Counted from the first letter of the stretch, positions 25,567 through 34,243 are shown. The stretch: DNA of 40,475 nt from Rhizobium sp. (GCA_003501385.1 DNPN01000089.1:22920-63394), one strand, 5' to 3'. The notes: generated by a model not told the origin, from the letters alone. Numbers and translations are program-made.

Positions 25567-26523
25567 TCACTTCCGCCGAATCAACCCTTGCGCCGCATCC
25601 GCAATGGCCGCCGGGCTCATACCAAACTCATCCAGCAAAAACTCTGCAGACCCCGTGGGTGCAAAAATGCCGGGAACGCCAAGGCGTTTCATCGGCACAG
25701 GCGCATGATCCACCACCACTTCGGCAACGGCAGAGCCAAGCCCACCAAACACCGAATGCTCTTCAGCCGTCACAATCGCCCCGGTTTCCTTGGCAGCGGC
25801 AATAATAGCCTCCTCATCGATGGGCCGAACTGTTGCCATATTCAGCACCCTTGCGGAAATGCCAAGACCTGCCAGAATATCAGCGGCCTTCATCATCCGA
25901 TGGGTCAGTGTGCCGTTGGCGATCAGCGTTACATCCGCGCCGTCGCGCAACAGATTGGCCTTGCCCAGCACATATTGATGGCTTTCTGGCAAAAGATCTG
26001 GAACGCCAACCCGCGACAGCCGCAAGAAGCACGGGCCGGCATAGCTTGCGGCCCATTCCACGGCCGCCGCCGTTTCAATCCGGTCACAAGGGGCAATCAC
26101 GGGCAGGTTGGGCAGCACCCGCATCCAGGCAAAATCCTCGATGGAGTGGTGAGTCGGCCCCAATTCTCCGTAAGCCATGCCTGACGAGATGCCGACCAGC
26201 TTCACATTGGCGTTGGAATAGGAAATATCGGCCTTGATCTGCTCTAGAGCGCGGCCGGTGAGAAAGGGTGCTGCCCCGCAGACAAAGGGCAGGCGGCCGC
26301 CATTGGCAAGGCCAGCACCCACGCCCACCATGTTTTGTTCGGCAATGCCGACATTGATCAGCCGTTCAGGGAATTTTGTCTTGAAATTACCAAGCTTGGA
26401 GGAGCCAACGCTGTCATTGCAGACAGCTACAACCGTGTCGTTTTCCGCTGCCAAACGCTCAAGGGTCTCTGCGAACGCATCGCGGCAATCGTATAATTTG
26501 GGAGATAAAACGGGCGCGTTCAT
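25567..26523 (-). CDS. Transketolase, C-terminal subunit
   Basis: A 318-residue protein that covers the pyrimidine-binding and C-terminal domains of transketolase. It has RLINVGIAEQNMVGVGAGLANGGRLPFVCG (about residues 54-83; the catalytic Glu lies in GIAEQN), then the C-terminal VTAEEHSVFGGLGSAVAEVV and PVPMKRLGVPGIFAPTG. It overlaps the N-terminal subunit gene in TAATG at 26523, so both are coupled in one transcript. Split transketolases occur in several bacteria and in specialised pathways such as that for apulose-4-phosphate. Here the pair would shorten a ketose phosphate by a two-carbon transfer to an aldose phosphate. Confidence 0.88.
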   Translation of the reverse strand: MNAPVLSPKLYDCRDAFAETLERLAAENDTVVAVCNDSVGSSKLGNFKTKFPERLINVGIAEQNMVGVGAGLANGGRLPFVCGAAPFLTGRALEQIKADISYSNANVKLVGISSGMAYGELGPTHHSIEDFAWMRVLPNLPVIAPCDRIETAAAVEWAASYAGPCFLRLSRVGVPDLLPESHQYVLGKANLLRDGADVTLIANGTLTHRMMKAADILAGLGISARVLNMATVRPIDEEAIIAAAKETGAIVTAEEHSVFGGLGSAVAEVVVDHAPVPMKRLGVPGIFAPTGSAEFLLDEFGMSPAAIADAAQGLIRRK

Positions 26524-27332
26524 TATAGAGCCTCCGACAGTTCTTTCACGGCAATTTCATATTGTTGCTTGTTGGGCACTTTGTGGTGCCAATCCACGGT
26601 GTCCTGCATGAAGGAAATGCCGTGGCCCTTGTTGGTGTGCGCCACAATGCAATGGGGCTTTGTGCCACGATGCTCCAGCGCAGGCACCACTTCGGCCATG
26701 GCATTGCCGTTGATTTCGCTCACGTCCCAGCCAAAAGCCTCAAGCTTGGGGCGTAGCGGGGCGATGTTGTTGGTATCGGTCAGGGCTGCTCCCTGCTGGA
26801 AGCGGTTGTGATCGATAATCAGGGTGAGATTATCCAAGCCGAATTGCGCAGCTGCCATGATGGCTTCCCAATTGGAGCCTTCCTGCATCTCACCATCGCC
26901 GGTGATGACATAGGTGTGGTAGCTGGCACCAGACAGTTTCGCCGCCTTGGCCATGCCGACAGCCACGGGTAGGCCATGGCCCAGTGGTCCGGTGTTGGTT
27001 TCCACGCCGGGAACCTTGTTGCAATTGGGGTGGCCGTTCAGGCGCGAATGGGGCTTGAGGAAGGTTGCCACCTCCTCTTCCGGGAAAAAGCCGCGCTTGG
27101 CCAGCACCACATAGAGCGCACAGGCCGTATGCCCCTTGGACAGCACAAAGCGATCCCGATCCGGGTGTTTTGGTTGATCTGGCCAGACCCGCAACGTGCG
27201 AAAATAGAGAGCGGTGAGAAGGTCGATCACCGACATTTCACCACCAATATGACCCGCACCGGCCTCATACACCGCTTGCAGGTCGCGCAGACGGATCTGT
27301 CGCGCAATAAGCTCGAGCTCATTCGGCTGCAT
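26523..27332 (-). CDS. Transketolase, N-terminal thiamine-diphosphate-binding subunit
   Basis: A 269-residue protein equivalent to the first domain of transketolase. It shows the substrate-loop His (FVLSKGHTACALY), NKVPGVETNTGPLGHGLPVAVGMA, and the ThDP-magnesium motif GDGEMQEGSNWEAIMAAAQFGLDNLTLIID near residues 145-175. It is the first gene of the left arm, and a 13-base motif (27345-27357) lies only 12 bases before its start codon. It needs the C-terminal subunit for activity. Confidence 0.9.
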   Translation of the reverse strand: MQPNELELIARQIRLRDLQAVYEAGAGHIGGEMSVIDLLTALYFRTLRVWPDQPKHPDRDRFVLSKGHTACALYVVLAKRGFFPEEEVATFLKPHSRLNGHPNCNKVPGVETNTGPLGHGLPVAVGMAKAAKLSGASYHTYVITGDGEMQEGSNWEAIMAAAQFGLDNLTLIIDHNRFQQGAALTDTNNIAPLRPKLEAFGWDVSEINGNAMAEVVPALEHRGTKPHCIVAHTNKGHGISFMQDTVDWHHKVPNKQQYEIAVKELSEAL

Positions 27333-27344
27333 TTAATCCTCACT

Positions 27345-27357
27345 GAATAAATATGCA
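27345..27357. promoter_or_regulatory. 13-base operator candidate, left arm
   Basis: GAATAAATATGCA sits just before the transketolase N-subunit start. Its exact reverse complement, TGCATATTTATTC, lies at 27495-27507 on the other side of the same intergenic region. One copy near each divergent gene suits a shared regulator, for which the SorC-type protein at 22886 is the obvious candidate. Confidence 0.5.
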
Positions 27358-27494
27358 CATTGCGATATTTTTGCATAAACCTCGTGTTAGTCAAGAGTGT
27401 TTGCCGAAATAAGCCAATCTATCACATTTGGTGGAGATCCAACTTCATCGTTGACAGTGCGTTTTCCTCTTGCTAATGAATTTTACGGCAAGCA

Positions 27495-27507
27495 TGCATA
27501 TTTATTC
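27495..27507. promoter_or_regulatory. 13-base operator candidate, right arm
   Basis: TGCATATTTATTC is the exact reverse complement of the motif at 27345-27357 and lies 76 bases before the permease start. It lies where it could overlap the promoter of the ABC transporter arm. Confidence 0.5.
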
Positions 27508-27583
27508 TTGCTTGGAGGAAATTGCTCGTAAAGGTTTACCCTGAAACGGTTGACCCAAGAGAGTTGAGTGTGAGGGAGGAATG

Positions 27584-28564
27584 ATGGTTGCGCTTGACGT
27601 TAAAGAACAGGGCGGCACTTCAATGGGTTTGTTGTCTCGCCTGAGTGGCGCGACGGGCCCCCTGATTGGATTGATCGCGCTCTGCATCTTCCTCAGCATT
27701 GGAACGGATACATTTCTGTCGGTTCGCAACGGCCTGAATATTCTCGATCAAATCACCGTTCTGGGCATCATGGCTGTGGGCATGACCTTCGTCATCCTCA
27801 TCGGCGGTATTGATTTGTCCGTTGGCTCGGTGCTGGCGCTTTCCATGATGGTCATGGGTTGGACGGCCAATGTGGCGGGTCTGCCGATGGGCGCTGCGAT
27901 TGTGCTGGCGCTGATTGTGTCGGGCTTTAGCGGGCTTTTGGTAGGCATTATGGTCACGGCATTTCGGGTTCCGGCCTTTATTGCAACGCTTGCAATGATG
28001 TCGGCGGCGCGGGGCGTGGCCAATATGATCACCGATGGCCAACAGATTGTTGGCTTTCCCGATTGGTTCATGATGCTGGCAATTGATCGGCATTTTGGCG
28101 TGCTCACAGCCACCGTGTTTCTGATGCTGGTCGTGGTGGCTGTTGCCTGGGTGTTTCTGCAATTTCGCTCAGAAGGGCGAATGCTCTATGCCGTGGGCGG
28201 TAACCCTGAAGTGGCGCGTCTGGCCGGTATCAAAGTGCATGTTGTTACCATCGGCGTTTATGTGGCTTGCGCGGTTCTGGCAGGGCTTGCGGGCATTGTG
28301 TTGGCAGCGCGTTTGGACTCGGTGCAGCCCTCCAGCGGCTTTGGCTATGAGCTGGATACCATTGCCGCTGTGGTGATTGGTGGCACATCGCTGTCTGGCG
28401 GCTCTGGCAGCATCGGCGGTACCCTGATTGGCGTGCTGATCATCGGCGTGCTGCGCAATGGTCTTAATCTTCTCAACGTTTCGCCCTTCTTGCAGCAGGT
28501 GATCATTGGTGTGGTCATTGTGCTGGCGGTTGGCGCTGAAACGCTTCGTCGCCGCAGAGCGTAA
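27584..28564 (+). CDS. CUT2-type sugar ABC transporter permease
   Basis: A 326-residue membrane protein with about nine hydrophobic segments and RbsC-family signatures: TFVILIGGIDLSVGSVLAL near residue 70 and SGFGYELDTIAAVVIGGTSLSGGSGSIGGTLIG near residue 250. GAGGGAGGA lies just upstream; ATG 27584 is favoured over ATG 27581 by spacing. It starts the right arm and works with the binding protein and the duplicated ATPase that follow. Permease first is a less usual order for this family, in which the binding protein or ATPase often leads. Confidence 0.9.
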   Translation: MVALDVKEQGGTSMGLLSRLSGATGPLIGLIALCIFLSIGTDTFLSVRNGLNILDQITVLGIMAVGMTFVILIGGIDLSVGSVLALSMMVMGWTANVAGLPMGAAIVLALIVSGFSGLLVGIMVTAFRVPAFIATLAMMSAARGVANMITDGQQIVGFPDWFMMLAIDRHFGVLTATVFLMLVVVAVAWVFLQFRSEGRMLYAVGGNPEVARLAGIKVHVVTIGVYVACAVLAGLAGIVLAARLDSVQPSSGFGYELDTIAAVVIGGTSLSGGSGSIGGTLIGVLIIGVLRNGLNLLNVSPFLQQVIIGVVIVLAVGAETLRRRRA

Positions 28565-28686
28565 CGACGAAAAAGGGCTGCGGAGGCAGTCCTGATCAAG
28601 AAATTCCTCTCCACATGCTTGGGGCGGATAGGGGGCCTGAGGGCGGAGGACGTACCGATGGTCAGGTTTAATCTATGGAGGAACAC

Positions 28687-29616
28687 ATGAAAATTTCCCG
28701 ATTGTTGCTGACATCGGCCGCCGTGCTTGCCCTGTCTTTGAGCGCTGCTCAGGCCAAGGATGTGAAGAAGATTGGTTTGGCTGTTGCCAATTTGCAGGCC
28801 AATTTCTTCAACCAGATCAAGCAATCCGTTGAGACTGAGGCCAAGAAGCGCGGCATTGAAGTCGTGACGGTGGATGCCAAGGGCGATGGCCCAACGCAGG
28901 TCAATCAGGTACAGGATCTTCTGACGCAAAATATCGATGCGCTGATCTACATCCCCGCCGGTGCTGCCGCTGCGACCGTTCCGGTCAAGCTCGCTCACAC
29001 CGCCAAGGTTCCCGTCATCAACATTGACCGTAACGCCGATGGCGCGCCTGGCGATACCTTCATCGCCACCAATTCCGTGTCCTCTGCCAAGGCTGTGTGC
29101 GAGCACATCATCAAGCAGGCTGGCGGTAAGGGCAATATGGTCATCATCCACGGCCAGAAGGGCACCACACCAGAAGTGGACCGCACCAAGGGTTGCATTG
29201 AGGCCGTCAAGGCCAATCCCGGTGTGAAGATTGTTGCCGAGCAATGGTCCAACCTGTGGAGCCAGGACGAAGGCTTCCAGATCATGCAGAACATGCTGCA
29301 AGCCCATCCCGACGTGAATATTGTGTTCGCGCAGGCTGACGGTCTGGCGCTGGGTGCAGCACAGGCGATCAAGGTTGCCAATCCATCGCAGAAAATCGCC
29401 GTGGGTGGTTTTGATGGTGATACCGCAGCACTTGAAGCCTTGAAGAATGGCGTGTTCGATGTGACCGCCACCCAGCAGACCCAGAAAATGGGCCGTATGG
29501 CGGTGGAAATGGCCGTGAAGATCGTGGGCGGCGAAAAGGTGCCTGCCGAGCAGCTTCTGGATGCGACCTTGACCACCAAGGAAAATGTTGCTGGCTTTAT
29601 CGCCAACCATCCGTAA
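28687..29616 (+). CDS. Periplasmic sugar-binding protein, RbsB type
   Basis: A 309-residue protein with a Sec signal peptide (MKISRLLLTSAAVLALSLSAAQA, about 23 residues) and the type I binding-protein fold: KIGLAVANLQANFFNQIKQSVE, NIDALIYIPAGAAA, and VPVINIDRNADGAPGDTFIATNSVSSA, where aromatic and Asp/Asn residues contact the ligand. GGAGGA five bases before ATG 28687 supports this start. The match is to monosaccharide and polyol binders in general. The actual ligand would define the pathway. Confidence 0.9.
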   Translation: MKISRLLLTSAAVLALSLSAAQAKDVKKIGLAVANLQANFFNQIKQSVETEAKKRGIEVVTVDAKGDGPTQVNQVQDLLTQNIDALIYIPAGAAAATVPVKLAHTAKVPVINIDRNADGAPGDTFIATNSVSSAKAVCEHIIKQAGGKGNMVIIHGQKGTTPEVDRTKGCIEAVKANPGVKIVAEQWSNLWSQDEGFQIMQNMLQAHPDVNIVFAQADGLALGAAQAIKVANPSQKIAVGGFDGDTAALEALKNGVFDVTATQQTQKMGRMAVEMAVKIVGGEKVPAEQLLDATLTTKENVAGFIANHP

Positions 29617-29638
29617 GCATAAAGAAAGTGGGTGCGCG

Positions 29639-31117
29639 ATGACAGATCCGGTTCTTTCCCTAAAGGGCATCTCCAAACGTTACGGCAAGCTCGAAGTTCT
29701 GAAGAATGTCAGTCTTGACGTTCATGCGGGCGAGGTTGTTGCTCTGTTGGGCGAAAATGGTGCGGGCAAGTCCACCTTGTCCGGGATTATTGCCGGGTCG
29801 CGCGCGCCCTCTGAAGGGTCCATGACATGGCTGGGGCAGGATTATGCCCCAGCTTCTCCCCGCGAGGCGATTGATAAAGGCGTGGTGCTGATCCATCAGG
29901 AGCTGAAACTGCTGCCGGAATTGTCGATTGCTGAAAATGTCTTCATTGGCCGCTGGCCGATGAAAAACGGTGTGGTGGATCGCGCCCAAATGGTGCGCCG
30001 GGCGCAGGAACAGCTCTCACGGCTCAATCTGCATATTCCTGCCACTCGTAAAGTGGGCGGTCTTTCCACCGCCAATCAACAATTGATCGAAATTGCCAAA
30101 GCTTTGGCGCTCAATGCCAAATTGCTCATTCTGGATGAGCCAACAGCAGCCCTTGGCGGCGCAGAAACCGAAGCGCTGTTCGAGCAGGTGCGCAAGCTGC
30201 GCGCGGAAGGCGTTGGTATTATTTATATTTCTCACCGCATGGATGAGATCAAACGCATCACCGACCGCATTGTGGTGTTGCGCGATGGCGAGCGTGTGCA
30301 GGACTTTGCCGATAGTGCCACGCCAGTACGCACCATTGTGGAAAGCATGGTTGGTCGCTCGCTGGATCGGCTGTTTCCGCCTGTGCCGGAACCCACCACC
30401 AAAACCGTGTTGAAAGTGGATGGCCTCACCTCCGTGGAAGGTGCGTTTAACGATGTCAGCTTTGAGGTGAAAGCAGGCGAGATTTTCGGCATTGCCGGAT
30501 TGATTGGCGCAGGCCGCACCGAGCTGGTGCGGGCCATTGCCGGGGCTGATCCGGTGCGCTCTGGCACGGTCAATTTGGATGGGGAACAGCTTGCGCTCAA
30601 AAGCCCCAATGATGCGATTGCCAAGGGCATTGTCATGGTGCCGGAAGATCGCAAAGATCAGGGCTTGGTGGTCAGCCACCGCATCGGCGAAAACATCATC
30701 TACGCCAATTTGGATAAAATGGGCAGCCGTTGGCTATTGCCTGCGATGAAACGTCGTTTTGCCGATGCCGCCATCAAAGCCTTTGGCGTCAAGGGTCGCT
30801 CCGATCAACTGGCCTCGGATCTTTCTGGCGGCAATCAGCAAAAGGTGGTGATTGCCAAATGGCTGACGCGCAATCCGCGTGTGGTGGTTCTGGATGAGCC
30901 AACCCGTGGCATTGATGTGGGCGCGAGAGCCGGGATTTACGACATCATTGTCGGCCTTGCCAAAAGCGGGGTGGCGGTGATTGTCGTCAGCTCCGACCTT
31001 GAGGAAATCCTCGGCGTTTCCAACCGCATCATGGTGCTGGCGCAAGGCAAACAGACCGGCATTCTCAATCGTAGCGAAGCCAATGATGTGTCTGTCATGG
31101 AACTGGCTACTCAATAA
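29639..31117 (+). CDS. Sugar ABC transporter ATPase with two nucleotide-binding domains
   Basis: A 492-residue RbsA-type ATPase. Domain 1 has Walker A GENGAGKST (about residue 39) and Walker B LLILDEPTAAL. Domain 2 begins near residue 255, with a degenerate Walker A GLIGAGRTELVRA, a signature LSGGNQQKV and Walker B VVVLDEPTRGIDVG. Asymmetry between the two sites is normal for this family. It lies 22 bases after the binding protein gene and completes the importer. Confidence 0.92.
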   Translation: MTDPVLSLKGISKRYGKLEVLKNVSLDVHAGEVVALLGENGAGKSTLSGIIAGSRAPSEGSMTWLGQDYAPASPREAIDKGVVLIHQELKLLPELSIAENVFIGRWPMKNGVVDRAQMVRRAQEQLSRLNLHIPATRKVGGLSTANQQLIEIAKALALNAKLLILDEPTAALGGAETEALFEQVRKLRAEGVGIIYISHRMDEIKRITDRIVVLRDGERVQDFADSATPVRTIVESMVGRSLDRLFPPVPEPTTKTVLKVDGLTSVEGAFNDVSFEVKAGEIFGIAGLIGAGRTELVRAIAGADPVRSGTVNLDGEQLALKSPNDAIAKGIVMVPEDRKDQGLVVSHRIGENIIYANLDKMGSRWLLPAMKRRFADAAIKAFGVKGRSDQLASDLSGGNQQKVVIAKWLTRNPRVVVLDEPTRGIDVGARAGIYDIIVGLAKSGVAVIVVSSDLEEILGVSNRIMVLAQGKQTGILNRSEANDVSVMELATQ

Positions 31118-31140
31118 ACTTAAGCAAGAAAGGAAGAGCG

Positions 31141-31929
31141 ATGACTGACATCACTCTCAATGCGCCCAAGCTTTTCGATCTTTCCGGTCAGGTTGCATTT
31201 GTCACGGGTGCTGGTAGCGGCATTGGTCAGCGCATCGCCATGGGCCTTGCCCAATGCGGGGCAGACGTGGCGTTGATGGATCGCCGTCAGGATGATGGTT
31301 TGGCCAATACGGCTGAGTTCATTGCAAAGACGGGCAGAAAATCCATCCAGATTGCTGCCGATGTCACCCATAAGGCATCCTTGATTGACGCCGTTGCCCG
31401 CACCGAAGCCGAGCTTGGTCCTCTCTCTTTGGCCGTCAATGCCGCTGGCATTGCCAATGCCAATCCCGCCGAAAAGATGGAAGAAGAGCAATATCAGACC
31501 CTGATGGACATCAACCTCAAGGGCATTTTCCTGTCTTGCCAGGCCGAGGCCAATGCCATGCTCAAGCATGGGCGTGGCGCGATTGTGAATATTGCCTCCA
31601 TGTCGGGCGTGATCGTCAATCGGGGCCTTAGCCAGTGCCATTATAATGCGTCCAAGGCTGGCGTGATTCACATGTCTAAATCCATGGCGATGGAATGGGT
31701 GGGGCGCGGCATTCGCGTCAACACGATTTCGCCGGGCTATACCGCAACGCCAATGAATACACGCCCGGAAATGGTGCATCAAACCAAGCTGTTTGAAGAG
31801 CAGACGCCGATGCAGCGCATGGCCAATGTCAATGAAATGGTGGGGCCTGCGGTGTTCCTGCTGTCGGATGCGGCAAGCTTTGTCACGGGCGTTGATCTTC
31901 TGGTCGATGGCGGTTTCTGCTGCTGGTAA
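31141..31929 (+). CDS. Short-chain dehydrogenase/reductase 1
   Basis: A 262-residue classical SDR. Cofactor motif VTGAGSGIGQ (about residue 22), Asp after the second strand (ALMDRR) favouring NAD, NAAG at about 99, and a catalytic Ser, then YNASKAG with the Tyr-x3-Lys pair near residue 167. It resembles polyol dehydrogenases such as those for galactitol, threitol or xylitol. AAGGAAG precedes the ATG. It follows the transporter genes in the same run, so it probably oxidises the imported polyol, or interconverts a ketose and polyol. Confidence 0.85.
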   Translation: MTDITLNAPKLFDLSGQVAFVTGAGSGIGQRIAMGLAQCGADVALMDRRQDDGLANTAEFIAKTGRKSIQIAADVTHKASLIDAVARTEAELGPLSLAVNAAGIANANPAEKMEEEQYQTLMDINLKGIFLSCQAEANAMLKHGRGAIVNIASMSGVIVNRGLSQCHYNASKAGVIHMSKSMAMEWVGRGIRVNTISPGYTATPMNTRPEMVHQTKLFEEQTPMQRMANVNEMVGPAVFLLSDAASFVTGVDLLVDGGFCCW

Positions 31930-31956
31930 ACCGAGGTAATTTGGGGAGGAGAGACC

Positions 31957-32739
31957 ATGAACCGCTTTGAGAACAAGACTGTGGTGATCACCGGAGGCAG
32001 TCGCGGCATCGGAGCGGCGATTGCGCGGCGCTTTGCCCGTGAGGGTGCCAATCTCGTGCTCTCTTCCAACGAAGAACAGGTGTATGCGGTGGCTGATCAG
32101 ATCAAGGCGGAGGGCGGAAAGGCCATTGGTTTTGTTGGCGATGTCACTGATAAAGCCAGCGTTATTGCCCTGTTTGATGCCGCAGAAGCAGCCTTTGGCT
32201 CTGTTGATGTGTCCATCCAGAATGCGGGCGTTATCACCATTGCCCGCATTGAGGATATGACTGAGGCCGAATGGGATAAGGTCATGGCCGTCAATACCAA
32301 GGGCGTTTTCCTCTGCGCTCAGGAAGCCATAAGACGCATGCGCAAACACGCACGCGGCGGGCGAATTATCAACACAGCCTCCGGTCAAGCCCGCGATGGC
32401 TTTATCTACACGCCCCATTACGCCGCCTCGAAAATGGGCGTGGTGGGCATCACCCAAAGCCTTGCCAAAGAGGTTGCAAAGGAAAACATCACCGTCAACG
32501 CCTTTTGCCCCGGCATTATCGAGACGGATATGTGGGCCTATAATGACCACGCTTGGGGCAAGCTGCTGGGCAATTATGCTCCCGGCGAATTGATGAAGGA
32601 ATGGGTGGAGGGAATCCCGATGAAGCGGGCAGGCAGCGGCGAGGATGTGGCCGGTCTCGTCACCTTCCTCGCCAGCGATGATGCCGCCTACATCACCGGC
32701 CAGACCATCAATGTGGATGGCGGCTTGATCATGTCTTGA
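31957..32739 (+). CDS. Short-chain dehydrogenase/reductase 2
   Basis: A 260-residue classical SDR with TGGSRGIGAA (about residue 12), QNAGV at about 88, Ser near 140 (NTASGQ) and YAASKMG with the catalytic Tyr and Lys near 153-157. The second-strand end LSSNEEQ lacks the acidic residue typical of strict NAD users, so NADP use is possible. It resembles sorbitol or meso-diol dehydrogenases. Only 27 bases separate it from SDR 1. Two SDRs with different apparent cofactor preference could act on different carbons or carry out an epimerisation through a keto intermediate. Confidence 0.84.
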   Translation: MNRFENKTVVITGGSRGIGAAIARRFAREGANLVLSSNEEQVYAVADQIKAEGGKAIGFVGDVTDKASVIALFDAAEAAFGSVDVSIQNAGVITIARIEDMTEAEWDKVMAVNTKGVFLCAQEAIRRMRKHARGGRIINTASGQARDGFIYTPHYAASKMGVVGITQSLAKEVAKENITVNAFCPGIIETDMWAYNDHAWGKLLGNYAPGELMKEWVEGIPMKRAGSGEDVAGLVTFLASDDAAYITGQTINVDGGLIMS

Positions 32740-32787
32740 GTGCAAGTGTCTCGCCCTGTCTGCTCTGTTATAGTGAGCAGATGGGCA

Positions 32788-32827
32788 TTGACAGGTTCCA
32801 TATATCCATTATTCTGGATATATGGAA
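32788..32827 (+). promoter_or_regulatory. arsR promoter with operator covering the start codon
   Basis: A perfect inverted repeat, TTCCATATATCCA (32796-32808) and TGGATATATGGAA (32815-32827), is embedded in a promoter: TTGACA at 32788-32793 and TATTCT at 32810-32815 with 16-base spacing. The right arm contains the arsR ATG (32822). Binding of ArsR here would block RNA polymerase directly. A start of transcription about 7 bases after the -10 falls on the ATG itself. Confidence 0.75.
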
Positions 32828-33166
32828 AATGAAAAGGCAATCACCGCATTTGCTGCCCTTGCGCAGTCCACCCGTTTGGAGACGTTTCGGCTTCTCGTGC
32901 GTCACGAGCCGGATGGCGTGGCGGCGGGCGAGCTGGCACGTTTGCTGGACGTGCCGCAAAATACCATGTCGGCGCATCTTGCCTGTTTGGCGCGGGCCGG
33001 ATTGGTGAAAAGCGAGCGGCATAGCCGCTCCATTATCTATCGAGCCAATCTGGATGGTTTCCGCGATCTGGCGCTCTTCATGCTCAAGGATTGCTGCGGT
33101 GGCAAGGCAGAGCTGTGTGCGCCGCTGATTGCCGAACTGTCGTGTAATTGCGCGCCCGCATCGTAA
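32822..33166 (+). CDS. arsR: ArsR-family arsenic-responsive repressor
   Basis: A 114-residue winged-helix repressor: FAALAQSTRLETFRLLVRHEP at the start, then ELARLLDVPQNTMSAHLACLARAGLV as the recognition region. A C-terminal Cys group (residues 91, 92, 99, with 108 and 110 beyond) is the likely As(III) sensor. The arrangement is closer to ArsR proteins that bind arsenite through C-terminal Cys than to the CVCDLC type of E. coli, which is absent. No Shine-Dalgarno sequence precedes the only possible ATG, and an in-frame stop lies 33 bases upstream, so translation may be leaderless. It heads the ars operon. Confidence 0.9.
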   Translation: MENEKAITAFAALAQSTRLETFRLLVRHEPDGVAAGELARLLDVPQNTMSAHLACLARAGLVKSERHSRSIIYRANLDGFRDLALFMLKDCCGGKAELCAPLIAELSCNCAPAS

Positions 33167-33194
33167 AATTGGCTTGCTGAGGGGAATGCATGTA

Positions 33195-34241
33195 ATGTCT
33201 ACATTTGAACGGTATCTGACGATCTGGGTTTTTCTCTGCATCATCGTTGGTATTGCGCTTGGATTGCTCATGCCCGGTCTGTTTCATGCCATTGGTGCGG
33301 CAGAGGTGGCCAAGGTCAATATTCCGGTGGCCATCCTGATCTGGCTGATGGTTATTCCCATGCTGCTGAAGATCGACTTCGGCTCGCTGTCAAAAATCGG
33401 CACCTATTGGCGCGGTATCGGGGTGACGCTGGTGATCAATTGGGCAGTCAAGCCCTTTTCCATGGCGCTTTTAGGCTGGCTGTTCGTTGGCTGGCTGTTT
33501 CGGCCATTCCTGCCCGTAGAACAGATTGATTCCTACATCGCTGGCCTGATCATTTTGGCAGCCGCGCCCTGCACGGCCATGGTGTTTGTCTGGTCCAACC
33601 TGACCAAGGGTGAGCCATTGTTTACGCTGTCGCAGGTGGCGCTGAATGATGCGATCATGATTGTTGCCTTTGCACCCATTGTCGGGCTGCTGCTGGGTCT
33701 ATCCGCCATCACGGTGCCGTGGGCAACACTGGTAATCTCCGTGGGCCTCTATATCCTGATCCCAGTGGCGATTGCGCAAGCCTTGCGGCGGGTGTTGAGC
33801 GCCGATGGATTGGGCCAGCTTATGCATAGGCTTCAGCCCGTGTCGCTGGTTGCGCTGTTGGCCACTTTGGTGTTGTTGTTCGGCTTTCAAGGTCAGCAGA
33901 TTATTGCCCAGCCCATGATTATTGCGCTTTTGGCGGTGCCAATCCTCATTCAGGTCTATTTCAACTCTGGCCTTGCCTATCTTCTCAACCGGATGACAGG
34001 CGAGCGCCATTGTGTGGCCGGACCATCAGCCTTGATTGGAGCCTCGAATTTTTTTGAACTTGCGGTGGCCGCAGCCATCAGCCTGTTCGGCTTTCAATCG
34101 GGTGCGGCACTGGCCACGGTGGTGGGGGTGTTGATTGAGGTACCGGTGATGCTGTCGGTTGTCTGGATCGTCAACCGTTCCAAGCCTTGGTATGAGGCGG
34201 GATCGGCTGTTGCGAAAAATAAAAAACCTCAAGGAGCATAA
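33195..34241 (+). CDS. arsB: ACR3-family arsenite efflux permease
   Basis: A 348-residue protein with about ten membrane segments. The conserved ACR3 Cys lies in AAPCTAMVFVWSNLTKGEPLFTL near residue 130, and a conserved Glu in GASNFFELAVAAAISLFG near residue 285. It exports arsenite using the proton gradient. GAGGGG ten bases before ATG 33195 supports this start over 33186. By sequence it belongs to Acr3, not to the unrelated ArsB permease, even though the gene is often named arsB. Confidence 0.92.
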   Translation: MSTFERYLTIWVFLCIIVGIALGLLMPGLFHAIGAAEVAKVNIPVAILIWLMVIPMLLKIDFGSLSKIGTYWRGIGVTLVINWAVKPFSMALLGWLFVGWLFRPFLPVEQIDSYIAGLIILAAAPCTAMVFVWSNLTKGEPLFTLSQVALNDAIMIVAFAPIVGLLLGLSAITVPWATLVISVGLYILIPVAIAQALRRVLSADGLGQLMHRLQPVSLVALLATLVLLFGFQGQQIIAQPMIIALLAVPILIQVYFNSGLAYLLNRMTGERHCVAGPSALIGASNFFELAVAAAISLFGFQSGAALATVVGVLIEVPVMLSVVWIVNRSKPWYEAGSAVAKNKKPQGA

Positions 34242-34243
34242 CC

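Noticed and set aside
28345..29676. 443-codon minus-strand frame opposite the permease end and binding protein
   Set aside because: Antisense to genes with clear domains and signal peptide; no independent support.
31120..32745. 541-codon minus-strand frame opposite the two SDR genes
   Set aside because: Both SDRs have complete catalytic motifs, and the antisense frame is Ala/His/Gly-rich noise.
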